Assembly: GCF_024586455.1 (NCBI RefSeq)
Contig: NC_065920.1
Coordinates: forward strand, 55,621,960-55,685,959
Length of the DNA: 64,000 nucleotides
Direction: 5' to 3'
Origin: Bactrocera neohumeralis
Taxonomy: Eukaryota > Arthropoda > Insecta > Diptera > Tephritidae
Each line of letters starts with the position of its first letter. Positions within the stretch are counted from its first letter, which is position 1. A program made the position numbers and the translations under genes. Of this stretch, positions 44,430 through 55,520 are shown piece after piece. Under the pieces are notes generated by a model. That model saw nothing but the letters and a program-made list of their open reading frames with translations. It was not told the origin of the DNA and searched no databases.

Positions 44430-45080
44430 TTTATCACGCTTTTCGTAGTGTACCAAGTTTCATTAAGATATCTAAATTTTTATTTTTAGCTTGATAGGAT
44501 GGATGAATGAATATATCCCAATCATTTATATATATACACATATATATGTATATAACCCTATATCTAACTCGATTATTTTTAAGTGATATAAGCAACCGTT
44601 CGGTGAACAAAGCTATTAAACTCTGTAGGAACATGTTGAAAAAGTATAAATATACCCATAAAGAAACCCATACTCAAGGTTAAGCTCCACAATGAGGTTG
44701 AGTGGATGTGGCCCCTCCCTTTAAGAAATTGTATGTACATTTTATCTCCAAAACTTTTGAAGGGACAAATACTCTCCGGACAAACATTTATGGTATCCCT
44801 ACCAACACTGTGAATACAGTTAATAACTCCACTTTATGTAATGGTTTGGTTGAAAAATGTTATAAGTGCGATAAATCTATAAGCAAATGCGCCAAAGACA
44901 TGATACTATTTTACATTCGAGATAGCATGAGAGGGCATTTTAGGAGCCAGTGAAAAATTTGGACTAAAAGCGTGGCGCTATTGTGAACTTTTTGTTGAAA
45001 ATATCGATAAATATAAGAGATTTATTATGGGAATTAAGAGAGAATTATTTGCCGATAATACTATGGCTGTATATCAAAAA
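44430..45080. repeat. Family 2 repeat, rearranged and diverged
   Basis: 44430-44640 resembles the 5' third of family 2 in minus orientation (ATAACCCTATATCTAACTCG, GCAACCGTTCGGTGAACAAA). From about 44700 the GTGGCCCCTCCCTTTAAG block is in plus orientation. An inversion within one element, or two abutting copies, would explain this. Confidence 0.5.
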
Positions 45081-45740
45081 TGTGTTGAATCGGATCAGTA
45101 ATACTCATAGCCCCCATATACGTACTAGAAAGCTCTTCGAACTTTGACTTAATATCCAATATTGTTGTTATCATAATTAAGTTTAGTAAACGTGCTTTTC
45201 TCCTAAATATGCATCTCTGCACCTCAAATGGATAAAATTGGTTGAAAACCTGTCCTAAATCCCATATAACTAGCAAACCTTATGCACCTGAAGATGTTTC
45301 CTTGGCTTTTATCTTGACAAGTTGTAAGAGAATGAAATGACCGGTTACACTAAAATTAGCCTTTCTTTATTTGTATAGCTTTATAATTATCTTTTGACAT
45401 ATTACTTGGCACCCACAACTCAATCTAATAACTACAAATTCGATTACAATAAACATAGCTTATGGCTTAACGCTGCGTGGATGTTAAGCGCGAAGGGAAT
45501 ATATTAGATAATATAAAAATTAAGCCTCTTTTGAAAATTATAACCAACAACATAAGCAACCCTATCATAAAACTTATCACTTTATCGCCTTTAAAGCAGC
45601 ATTTCAGAGGGTATAAACATGGCAGTAAATGTACTATATATGGTATGCGGTATAAGCAAGCGATGCAAATTGGTTGCAAAGTTTAAAATACGCGAGAAAC
45701 CCTACTTAACTTATTATTTACACCTTTTGCATACCTACTG
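45081..45740. other. Gene-free stretch
   Basis: No gene recognised. Overlapping antisense frames at 45467-45686 are not distinguishable from chance. Confidence 0.35.
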
Positions 45741-46001
45741 GTGCAAACAAGCAAACAGCTATTTCCAAGTTGCCAGAACGTGTCGGATTTTTCAAAAGAA
45801 ATTGTGATGTTAAACAAAATTGATGGATCGGAAGTAGAAGAGGTCACGACCAACTTTACTAAAAGAGAAGTAGCCGATGAAAAAAGGCATCCAATGGAGT
45901 ATCCACGGCCTATTATTATTATTTTATATAAAGGCGTTGAGCAGCAACGATATGACTTCAGAAAATTTTGTGCGCAGAACTTTATATTTTTCAAAATTTG
46001 A
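45741..46001 (+). pseudogene. Unidentified ORF, possibly a retroelement ORF1 remnant
   Basis: An 86-codon frame with charged, non-repetitive content: CQNVSDFSKEIVMLNKIDGS, EVEEVTTNFTKREVADEK and YPRPIIIILYKGVEQQRYDF. The last block loosely recalls the RPIIV-type segment of L1-like ORF1 proteins, but I cannot verify this. The upstream frame is not open beyond about 45740. Could equally be a decayed gene of another kind. Confidence 0.25.
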
Positions 46002-46797
46002 TTTTCTATCAACAAAGATATAAGTGATGTCAAACGATTATATTTACAGAGTTACAAAAAAACTTTTCGAAGCTGTGGGAAAGTTACAAGAGCATTTAGA
46101 CGCAACTTTGTTTGATAAATATTAAAAATGTACACCTATAGGTTTCCACGCTTGTCTCCATATATATTTGAATTTCGTATTGTTTAAAAGCCCTATCACA
46201 TTAACGTGTATAGTGTAACCTTCGTAAAAGTGCTTTTTAAAACAAAGTTTGATTGAAAACATATTTATTTTTCCAACTTTTCAGCTTCATTTCACGACTT
46301 TTCATCGAATACTTAAGCTGTGAAAACTTTGTTTATACCGAACCTGTCGCGCATAAAATATTGAATGATTCGTGCAATGCATGCATTTAGACGAGTCACA
46401 GACACACGTTCGTTTGAGTTTTTCCAGCTTATTTTTGCATGAACTGTATATTTTGTTTCTTGCATGTGCTATTCTTTGTCAGAATTTTAATTCAAGGCAA
46501 ATTATTTGAATAGTTTAATACATATTTGATTTATAAAAATATTATTCGCGAAAACTGATGAAATCAACTTTTAGATGGATGTGAAAGAATAGAAAATGTT
46601 TCATGCCATTAGAAATTACATTTAACTTTCACATAACAATCTTTCAATTTCTATTTGAATACAAACATACAATTTTAATTTATTAGCTTTTGTTAGCTAC
46701 CATCAAATATACTAATGAGTGTTTTGTTTTAAATTAAATAATTTAAAAATTGGTAAAAGAATTACAATAATTTCGGCATAAATTCCAAATGTGAATA
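46002..46797. repeat. Gene-free stretch with a segment repeated at 60.8 kb
   Basis: About 46285-46370 (TTTCACGACTTTTCATCG, then GTTTATACCGAACCTGT and GCATAAAATATTGAAT) matches about 60820-60900 in the same orientation. The rest is unrecognised. Confidence 0.45.
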
Positions 46798-47912
46798 ACA
46801 CACACCACCTCTTCGACGATTTCAAAGCTGCTTTCGACGGCACGAAAAGGAGCTGCCTTTATGCCGCGTAGTCTGAATTTGGTATCACCACAAAACTAAT
46901 ACGGCTGTATAAACTGACGTTGAGCAGCACGAAAAGCTCCGTCAGAAACGGGAAGGACCTCTCCGAGCCGTTCGATACCAAACGAGGTTTCAGACAAGGC
47001 GACTCCCTATAGTGCGACTTCTTCAACCTGCTTCTGGAGAAAATAATTGGAGCTGCAGAACTTAATCGAGCAGGTACAATCTTTTATAAGAGTGTACAGC
47101 TGCTGGCGTATGTCGATGATATTGATCAACACCCGCGCCCTTAGATCTGCTTTCTCCAGACTGGACAAGGAAGCACAACAAATGGGTCTGGCAGTGAGCG
47201 AGGGCAAGACGAAATATCTCCTGTCATCAAACAAAACACAGTGGCTCTCACGTCACTGTTGACAGTCATAACTCTGAAGTCGTAGATAATTTCGTATATC
47301 TTGGAACCAGCATAAACACCACCAGCCTAGAAATCCAACGCAGGATAGCTCTTGCCAACAGGTGCTACTTCGGATTGAGTAGGCAATTGAGAAGCAAAGT
47401 CCTCTCTCGACGAACAAAAGCCAAACTCTATAAGTCACTCATACTTCCCGTCCGGCTATATGGTGCAGAGGCTTGGACGCTGGACGATGACAACAACTGA
47501 TGAGTCGACGTTGCGAGTTTTCGAGAGAAAAATTCTGCGAAAATTTATGGTTCTTTGAGCGTTGGCCACGGCGAATATCGCATTCGATGGAACGATGAGC
47601 TGTACGAGATATACGACGACATTGACATAATTCAGCGAATTAAAAGACAGCGGCTACGCTGGCTAGGTCATGTTGACCGAACGGACGAAAACACTCCAGC
47701 TCTGAAAGTATTCGACGCAGTACCCGCCGAGAGAAGCAGAGGAAGAGGAAGACCTCCACTCCGTTGAAAGGACCAAGTGGAGAAGGACATGGCTTCGCTT
47801 AGAATATCCAATTGGCGCCACGTAGCGAAAAGAAGAAACGACTGGCGCGCTGTTGTTAACTCGGCTATAATCGCGTAAGCCGTATATACGCCAATAAATC
47901 AGAAGAAGAATA
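46798..47912 (+). mobile_element. RTE-like copy D, 5'-truncated
   Basis: Starts inside the reverse transcriptase at the THHLFDDFKAAFDGTK codons, so more than half of the element is missing, as is common after incomplete reverse transcription. It contains RGFRQGDSL followed by a stop, LLAYVDDID (YADD to YVDD), then frameshifts, an intact-looking C-terminal frame RIRWNDELYEIYDDIDIIQR, RLRWLGHVDRTDENTPALKV and GRGRPPLR ending at a TGA, and the GAAGAAGAA tail at about 47900-47911. Non-functional. Confidence 0.88.
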
Positions 47913-48944
47913 ACTCTTCCAATTATAACTCTACAATTATATCGATTTCCGCACTTTGAACTTTGGGTCGGTGAGTTGTATTCTTTTTTCGCTGCCTCAC
48001 CCAATATTGATGAAATTTGTTACCTTCTCGTTTGAGAGAAACTATTTCAGTTCCACAAGCAATAAATCGATCTGAAAGTTGGCATGAAAATAATGAAATG
48101 AATGAGAGAAAAAGACTTCGCATGAAATATGTTATTTCATTCGTACTCAAATTTAGAAGTTATACCATCCGGAATCAAATAAAGTTAAAATTTATAGAAA
48201 GTAGAGTTAGGAACTTTTAGAAAATAAACAAAGGCATGCAATATTTAATAGCAGTGTAAAAATTTAGAGTTTCATATTTATTTTTTACTTCTAATGTAGT
48301 CTATCACTTTCTAATAATTGTTGTTAATTTGTATGGCAGTAAAGAGTGATTGTGAAAAGTTAGCAAACTTTTTAATGCAGTCCACTAAATTTTTCCCGAG
48401 GATGGCAAGTTTTTCGATTTAAACATGGTGCTGATGAGCAACAGACAACAATTGATTTGTAGCATGCACTCAGCACATGATGCCTACACTGTTGACCAAC
48501 ATCTCCCACACATCTTACCACACACACATATGTACGCAGTAAAATTTAACCACAGCACACAACAAGCTGTCAACCATTGTGAAATAATGTTGCTGGCATG
48601 CAAATATACAATTGCTTGTGCATATAGTATGTATGTATTTATGTATTACTAGGTATTCTTTCGACTATTCTATTTGTTGACCGTAACATGCTTGCAGGTA
48701 TGGAAAGGGCTAAGTGGAGGAAATAAGCTTTGTACTTTATCCGTTGGCCTGTAGTGTTTGTCGTGCCACCGTTTGCAGCGTGATTGTGGCGGATGTTATG
48801 TAGACAATTCACGTGTTTAAAATTTTAGTGGCATGTTGATGACACACTCAACAGCTGTTAATATAAAACGATAAATTCTTTATATATATTATAATATATA
48901 ATGGCCTTGAACATCAGCGACCTTGTAAAATATATATGTATATT
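47913..48944. other. Gene-free stretch
   Basis: Nothing recognised. CA-rich piece near 48520-48530. Frames at 47923-48150 and 48425-48652 show no family features. Confidence 0.35.
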
Positions 48945-49795
48945 AGAGTGATTCAAAAAAAAAAAAATTTTGTTTTCGTTTGGTACTCAGAAAAATAGGT
49001 TCCTAGACACCTCTAAGAAAGCCTCTCCAAATATGAGTTTTTAATTGTAACGGGAAGGTCCTCCTACATACAGTTTTTTATTTTGTCTTATTATCAGATA
49101 GAAAAATTTATATCTCGCTTCCAACTACTTAGAAAAATATATTGTTCCTTAGATTTTGTAGGAAATTTAATGCTCTACAAAAAAGGTCTATTATGATTTT
49201 TTCGTAAACCCAGACGTTTAAAAGATATTAACAGTTAAAGTTTGATTATTTTTGGGAAACTTTCTTATTTCTTATGAATTTTATAACTCAATGAAAAAAA
49301 ATTATTATGAATAAATTTTTGGAGAGGCTTTCTTGGAGGTGTCTAGGAACCTATATTTCAGAGTACCAAACGAAAAAAAAATTTTTTTTTTGATCCACCC
49401 TAATATGCATTGATGTTTGACGATGAATATCTCGTAAACGCTTAACTTAATCGAAAAATCATATAAGACCATTTTTATAGAGCAGTAAATTTCCTACAAA
49501 ACTGTGAGTTTCATCATTCATAATAATTTTTTTTCACTGAGTTTTAAAATCATAAGAAATAAAAAATTTTCCCAAAAATAATCAAAATTTAACTGTTAAT
49601 ATCTTTTAAACGTTTGGGTTTACGAAAAAATCATAATAGACCTTTTTTGTAGAGCATTAAATTTCCTATAGGAACAATATATTTTTCTAAGTAATATATA
49701 ATAATGTTAGAATTAAAAACTCATGTTTGGAGAACAGGTGTCTAGGAACCTTACCAAACGAAAAAAAAAAAAATTTTTTTCTTTGAAATATATAT
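48945..49795. repeat. Long palindrome formed by a TA-type MITE family
   Basis: 48985-49330 is repeated in inverted form at about 49430-49775, giving arms of roughly 340 bp. Within it, the tip block GGTTCCTAGACACCTC (48999) recurs inverted at 49337 (GAGGTGTCTAGGAACC) and again at about 49736. The tips TTAGAGTGATTCAAAAAA (about 48951) and TTTTTTGATCCACCCTAATA (about 49388) are inverted repeats bordered by TA, as expected for Tc1/mariner-type MITEs. No ORF. Transcription would give a long hairpin RNA. Confidence 0.75.
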
Positions 49796-49799
49796 GTAT

Positions 49800-50099
49800 A
49801 TATATATATCCAGCCACGCATTGCTGTGGTATACATTTTTTGTCGGTACAAAAACCCAAGGGATTGTACTTGAGGTTAAATTTTGAATATGTTCATATAA
49901 ATAAATTTCATTGGAAAAATTAACGAATTTAAGGCTGCTTTCTCAATATCTGGTTAGCAGCATTTCTGTTCAGTTAATAGAGTTTTTCGCTTAATAGATT
50001 GTACTTAATAAACATCAACAAACTGTGGGACCGGCCAATGTGCATGTTTAATTGGGTTGTCCGCTTAATAGAGCACCAATTTAATAGAGCTTTCACTGT
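49800..50099. repeat. Repeat scraps: CCAGCCACGC element and a pogo-like tip
   Basis: From about 49809 CCAGCCACGCATTGCTGTGG begins a repeat whose other end, GGTTCAGTAGTTTAGGAATC and CATCGCGGACAAACAAC, appears at about 50697-50740, on the far side of the family 1 insertion. Between them, TCCGCTTAATAGAGCACC and AATAGAGCTTTCACTG followed by TA at 50100 look like the right terminus of a pogo-like element. Both assignments rest on remembered terminal motifs. Confidence 0.4.
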
Positions 50100-50103
50100 A
50101 TTT

Positions 50104-50620
50104 TTATACCCTGAACAGGGTATATTAAGTTTGTCACGAAGTTTGTAACAACCAGAAGGAATCGTCGGAGACCCTATAAAGTATATATATAAATAATCAG
50201 CATGTCGAGCTGAGTCGATTTAGCCATGTCCGTCTGTCTATCCGTCTGTCCGTCTGTCTGTCTGTATATATACGAACTAGTCCCTCAGTTTTTAAGATAT
50301 CGTTTTTGAAATCTCTTCAAGAAGCTGCTCATTTGTCGGAACGGCCGATATCGGACCACTATAACATATAGCTGTCATACAAACTGAACGATCGGAATCA
50401 AATGCTTGTATGGAAAACTTTCACATTTGACAAGATATATTCACGAAATTTGGTATATATTATTTCCTAAGGCAACAATGTAATCTCCGAAGAAATTGAT
50501 CAGATCGGTTTACTATAGCATATAGCTTCCATACAAACTGAACACATAGTTACTAACAGAAATGCACCTGTGAAGGGTATTTAGCTTCGGTGCAACCGAA
50601 GTTAATGATTTTTCTTGTTT
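50104..50620 (+). repeat. DINE/mini-me-like repeat family 1, copy e
   Basis: Begins ATACCCTGAACAGGGTATAT, core GTCCGTCTGTCCGTCTGTCT near 50240, ends at the CTTCGGTGCAACCGAAG hairpin and CTTGTTT. Well preserved, and inserted between the two halves of the CCAGCCACGC repeat. Confidence 0.8.
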
Positions 50621-52240
50621 ATTTGTGAATTGTTTTTACTATCCTATCTTCTAAGTTCGTTCCAACTGGACACAGTGTGCTAAATTTTGCTAAAATCGGT
50701 TCAGTAGTTTAGGAATCCATCGCGGACAAACAACATGACGCGGAATTTTTATATTACTCGTATATATAAAGATAAATGAGCAGTTATATATAGTTGATAA
50801 GTGAATTTAGCTGTTTTCGTCTGTCGGTTCATTTGAAAATATTGCTATGTTTCTTTTCTCCCTGTGAAACTGCTTATTTGATGAAATTAATATTGGACCA
50901 CCAGAACATATAGTACTGATAGTTTTCCTTAGTATTGTAGATACATTTAGGATTTACCCACCATTTGCAACTTGAAGAATGTAAGTAGTTGAGTAATAGT
51001 ATATTTAAATTTTTATCTAACTTTTCTAGAAATTCATATTTGTTTCCATTTTAATAATTAAAAACAATCGAATAAAATTTATTGCATATATTGGGTTTGA
51101 AGTGAATGCAATTAGTTTTCGCGGTGACATGATTATTTTCTCTAATCGTTTTTATTTCCGTGATATCAAGTTTTATTTTTGTTTTTATCTTTCGCTAGAG
51201 TAGAATGCTCCATTTCTAGTGTAAACCTTTCCTAGTAACAGCAAACAAACAGGTAACAACAATGTATATATATGAGACTAATAAGTTCCTTTCCTATATG
51301 AATTCATTTGACGATATATGTATATAGTATATCTGCATAAACAGAAGTTTACTAAGATATAAATTATGTTGCATTTCATGAATCCTATTGCTAGTATATT
51401 CAAAAGTTACTCAAACACCTCATGAGCACCTCGGTTGTGCGGTATGTAAGTATATTAGGATATCCGCTTTTTTCTTAGTTGATTGGTTCGTTTTGCAGAC
51501 GTCACCTAAAGCTTATAGCGTGTACCTTAAAAGGAAGCATTAAACTTCAACAAGCACTTTAATTTAACCGTAGCTAGATCACACTTCTATTACCATGCAT
51601 ATAATATGGTTTTTTTGATTGTTTGCATTAAAGAATTAAACCTACAACTTTTATAATGGGATATATACAAAATAGGTCTGAAAAATAAACCTTGAAAAGC
51701 TATGCGCAGTTAGATTTATACATCAAATGTACTGAGTATTATCTGGCAACCTTTCTCGTGTTCTGCTGTGAAATTTCGTGCTCTTGCAAATTTGTTTAAT
51801 TTTTATTTAAAACTTTTGCGGTGAAAATATCTGGATTAAGTGATCTGTTAAGATAAACATCGCTGTTATATTGAACCATTGAAGCAATTGAAATTTACTT
51901 TAATTGTGTGTTGGCTAATTTATTCCGCCGAGTCGTTTTAAATTTGCCTTTTTTTTGCTATATTTTTAAATAGTGCAATTGTTAGTGTTAATATATGTAT
52001 ATTGCTTACTTAAATTTCTTTCTTGTTTATATTCGTTTTTCATTTTTGCTCACAGCTGTTTGCGAGTTTTATACTTTTCGTGGGTCACAGTACATTTCAA
52101 ACTGCTCGCTACATTGGTTGTTACGTTTGATAACTAATTATTTTTATTGCATTTATTTGTTATAAATATTTTTGTCATTTGCTCTTTTTACTTTTATTAT
52201 TTAAATTTTTATATTTTTAATTAATATTGTTTTTTATCAT
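50621..52240. other. Gene-free stretch
   Basis: Apart from the repeat end at about 50697-50780 (GGTTCAGTAGTTTAGGAATC), nothing is recognised. Confidence 0.4.
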
Positions 52241-52490
52241 AATGACTTGCAATTTCCCGAACTGTTCTGTGAAAGGCGAGTCGGAACGCTTTGTTTCTTG
52301 CTGACTATGTGACGGGCTTGCCCATCTTAAATGTGCTGGACGAACAGGTAGAATATTGGATTCTATTCTTGATAGTAAGGGCTTGCGCTGGTCTTGGTCT
52401 TTAGGCAGGCGCGCAATAATTTCAAGGAGATTGGCCGTGAGTTTGAAACCCTTACCGAAAAATTTAGACATTATGAAAGGTTGTTTCAAT
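52241..52490 (+). pseudogene. Retroposon ORF1 PHD-like zinc finger, N-terminal fragment
   Basis: Plus-strand reading from the ATG at 52241: MTCNFPNCSVKGESERFVSC, then a TGA where a Trp codon is expected (WLC), then LCDGLAHLKCAGRTGRILDS and SKGLRW. The Cys/His spacing, C..PNC, C.LC, HLKC, is that of PHD/RING-like fingers found in ORF1 proteins of some insect non-LTR retrotransposons. After SKGLRW the frame is garbled and the final C..C pair is lost. It is followed directly by reverse transcriptase sequence, so most of ORF1 and the endonuclease are deleted. Confidence 0.65.
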
Positions 52491-53168
52491 CATATATGCT
52501 GACGATATACCAGTAATACTTTTTAAATCATATACTTTAAATAGTAGATGCCATGTTAGAAATAATATGTCTTTGAACCTTGAGAAATGTAAAACGATGT
52601 GCTTTTCGCACGTAATACAAAACTTTAGCTTGGAACAAGTATGCAGTTTTGTTGATGTGTATTGTGACTATGAATCCCAAAATAAATTTTAATCTTCATG
52701 CATCTTCCACGGTTTTTAAAGCTAAAGGCGCTCTTAGTCTTGTTAAACGCTCTTTTTACATCTTTGGTGAGGCCTACATTAGGATATGCTTTTGTGGTTT
52801 GGAACCCTAGTTACCAAGTCCATTCGGATAAGTTAGAGTCCGTTCAAAAACAATTTTTACTTTTTACCCTAAATCATTTGCATTGGGATCCCAATTTAAA
52901 TCTTCCCCCTTACACTAACCGTTTAAAACTTATAAATCTCCCGACACTCGCTAGTTGTAAGGAGATGTTTGGTGTAATATTTCTTGTAAAACTCATGAAT
53001 GGGTCAGTCTGTAGCCCATCTCTCTTATCTGATATTAATTTTAACGTTCCCTCTCGCTCTACCAGGCAGTTTAAACCCTTACTTTTAAAATTTTCTGGAA
53101 CAAATTTTAAATTAAACGAACTATTCCGCCGTATATGTCATGATTTCATTCCAGCACATTTGATCTAA
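52491..53168 (+). pseudogene. Non-LTR reverse transcriptase, C-terminal half
   Basis: Begins at the YADDI active site (about 52495), then MSLNLEKCKTMCFS, with a stop and frame changes before a 156-residue open frame at 52698-53168. That frame is the palm-thumb and tail region: FTSLVRPTLGYAFVVWNPSY, KLESVQKQFLLFTLNHL, LPPYTNRLKLINLPTLASCK, FLVKLMNGSVCSP and LLSDINFNVPSRSTRQF. Such tails occur in Jockey/I-group elements. It lacks everything upstream of YADD. Together with the PHD fragment it forms an internally deleted retroposon copy. Confidence 0.8.
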
Positions 53169-53764
53169 CAGACTCACTCTTTACGATTAAAAAAATTATT
53201 TTGTCTACTCTTAACAAGTAACATTTAAAACTAATAAACTTACTTTAATCTAGTTCTTAATTTGGCTCAATTTTTGTTTCTGTAGCTGAGCAGCTTAAGA
53301 TTGCAACGTTTAAAGCTCTCTTGGTTTTTATGACTCGGCTAATTCTCTCGGATAATCGTTGTGATATCTTAAAAACTTATTCGTATATATACAGACAGAC
53401 GGACAGACGGACAAGAGTGATTTACATACTGATCATTTATATATATATACGACATGGTGTACAAACTGTTCAGTGTATAATAATAAACTTACTTTAATCT
53501 GTTCTTAATACAGTATGACGATGAGAACGTTGTGTATTATTCATAAGAGTGATTTACTCATCATGGTGTATGTGAATGTTGACGATGGCAGCGGGTTGAA
53601 CAAAGTATGCAAGGTGTTAAAACAAGCAAGTGACACTGACGATGCAACCTTGCAAAAAGTTAAATAAAGCAATTAATATTATTCTATGTATATGTTAAGT
53701 ATAATAATGAGTGATTCAAGCAGATTCAATATTTTTAATAGCCTGATTTGGGTCAGTGGACCAA
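53169..53764. repeat. Stretch with a family 1 fragment
   Basis: The start may be the retroposon 3' UTR. About 53382-53482 is a minus-strand family 1 scrap (CAGACAGACGGACAGACGG, ACTGATCATTTATATATA). No gene seen in the remainder. Confidence 0.45.
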
Positions 53765-53830
53765 ATTTTTTTAAAAATGGTGCCGGTGAGAACGTTACCG
53801 TCATTGATGACCGTTATTGCGTTCTTTCGA
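53765..53830 (+). pseudogene. Tc1/mariner-like transposase scrap
   Basis: A 66-bp piece encoding FFKNGAGENVTVIDDRY and CVLSNHF, the block between the first and second catalytic Asp of the GGGTGATCC-tipped family (compare the 43-kb copy's YFFRNNAGEDVTF). A degenerate AATTTGAGGTTTCTGTATTT 3' end follows at about 53865. Confidence 0.6.
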
Positions 53831-54336
53831 ATCATTTTCCAATAAATTGAATTAATTTCATTAAATTTGAGGTTTCTGTATTTTTTCTTTAAAAAGGCGG
53901 AAAAAGCAGAAATTAATCAGTATGCGATATGTTTTTATCTTTTATTTCTCGACCATTTCAATTTTAAATTTTTGCAGCTACACAAGATGCATGCCAAGGT
54001 TGTTGAGTTCTTTGCACGCTATATGAATTATAACTGTTACTATGTTAAGGATCAAGGAAAATTAATTTACTTTAATTAAATTTATTTATGTTAACAATTA
54101 TTTATTTGAAAGTTATGTGAAACAGGTGGACTTGGTAAAGCTGACCTGTATGAAAGGAATTTATAGGCTTCAAGGGCATTAGGTATAACGAGTGCTTTAA
54201 GCAAAAGTATAGAAACTGATAACACGTAGAAAGCTATTTTTCAATATATATATATAACAAAATGGTCGCTTAAATACATGAGTAAAAAACTCCACGTTTT
54301 CTCGGCATTGCAGCTGTATGCCAGGTAGCTACATTT
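53831..54336. other. Gene-free stretch
   Basis: No gene recognised. The frame at 53867-54079 begins in the transposon 3' end and has no family features. Confidence 0.35.
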
Positions 54337-54595
54337 TATTGGAACCAAAAGTTGTCCACATCAACATTCTCCTCAACGACGAAGAAGTCATTAATAATGG
54401 CTCTATAGCGTTTTCCATTGAACGACTTAATTTTTGAAGAAATATGGAACAACGATGCTCTCTGCCCTTAGAATACATCAAATAGTGACTTGAGGATATA
54501 GCAGTACCGTAGAATGGCTTTTGGGATATCATACGAAAATTTTGTTTAGTAACGTACTCATTCATCTAAAAGTGAGCTTCGCTAATATACCGTCT
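54337..54595 (-). pseudogene. Tc1/mariner-like transposase fragment
   Basis: Minus-strand remnants across frames: NEYVTKQNF just after the first-Asp box, then in another frame FNGKRYRAIINDFF and ENVDVDNFWF, the lead-in to the FQQDG second-Asp motif, which is cut off. At least one frameshift and several stops. Same family as 42525-43447. Confidence 0.65.
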
Positions 54596-55380
54596 TCGAT
54601 GAAAACTGTGTATAGCCTCTGAGGATGTGCATTATGTGCTAGAGTATACGTGGTGCAAAATGCATCCAAGATTATTTTCCTAGGCGATTATGTTGACCGG
54701 ATATTCGCCCGAGCGCATGTTTGCGAGAAGTTGCGAAGTAAACAGGTGTATTTATTACGAAATTCAAATCAAACTAAGTACATGTAAAGTAACTGCTATC
54801 AAGCGACTAACCCCGCAAAAGTATTGCTTCAGTGAATCCTCATATGTTAAAGAAACACTCGGTACCAACTGTATTACATATAGTGTTTATATGTATATGT
54901 ATCACGTTTGCCATTGGATGTGTGATTAATGGCGTTGGCATGGCAAGCGCAATCGGCGCTTTTTCACGTCACTTTCGAATATCACGCTTCAGCAGCATAC
55001 AAAACGTTGGTTCGTTAAATTTTTCCGCTATAATAAAATTTCAATTGTTTTATGTATTTTTGTTTTCCTCGAGGTGTGCTGCCACTTAGAGTTGAAGCTG
55101 ATGTGCTAGGTTTGCCAGTGGTTTGCTTTAAAGGAAGACTCAAGGTGAAATGTTTCTGTACCGCAACTTAAGGCAATGTTGGCTTGTTTTTTCCTTCTCA
55201 TATTTCTTTGCATTGCACTTCCTTCTTAAAGTAGGATTTTGCTTTGTTTGGTTTTATTTTTGTTTTGTGCTTTAACTGTTTGCGCCGTGTTGAATTGAGT
55301 AAGTTTATGGTTTTGAAGGTTTGACTTCCGAAGAGGGAATTTACTGGCTTTTTACATTAGTGATTATTTAATAATAATAA
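54596..55380. other. Gene-free stretch
   Basis: No gene recognised; short overlapping frames at 54690-54929 and 54832-55089 lack family features. Confidence 0.35.
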
Positions 55381-55520
55381 CTTGTATACTCTTGCAACCT
55401 GTTGTTATAGAGTATTAAGGTTTTGTTCACCTAACAGCTATTTGTGGCACCTAATAGTAATCAAGCTAGATATAAGGTTATATATATATAAATCATCACG
55501 ATGACGAGTTGACTTCTGTA
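55381..55520 (+). repeat. Family 2 repeat, 5' fragment
   Basis: CTTGTATACTCTTGCAACCT, GTTTTGTTCACCTAACAGC, AGATATAAGGTTATATATA and CATCACGATGACGAG parallel the first 130 bp of family 2 in order, with diverged bases. It ends before the GTCY core. Confidence 0.55.
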
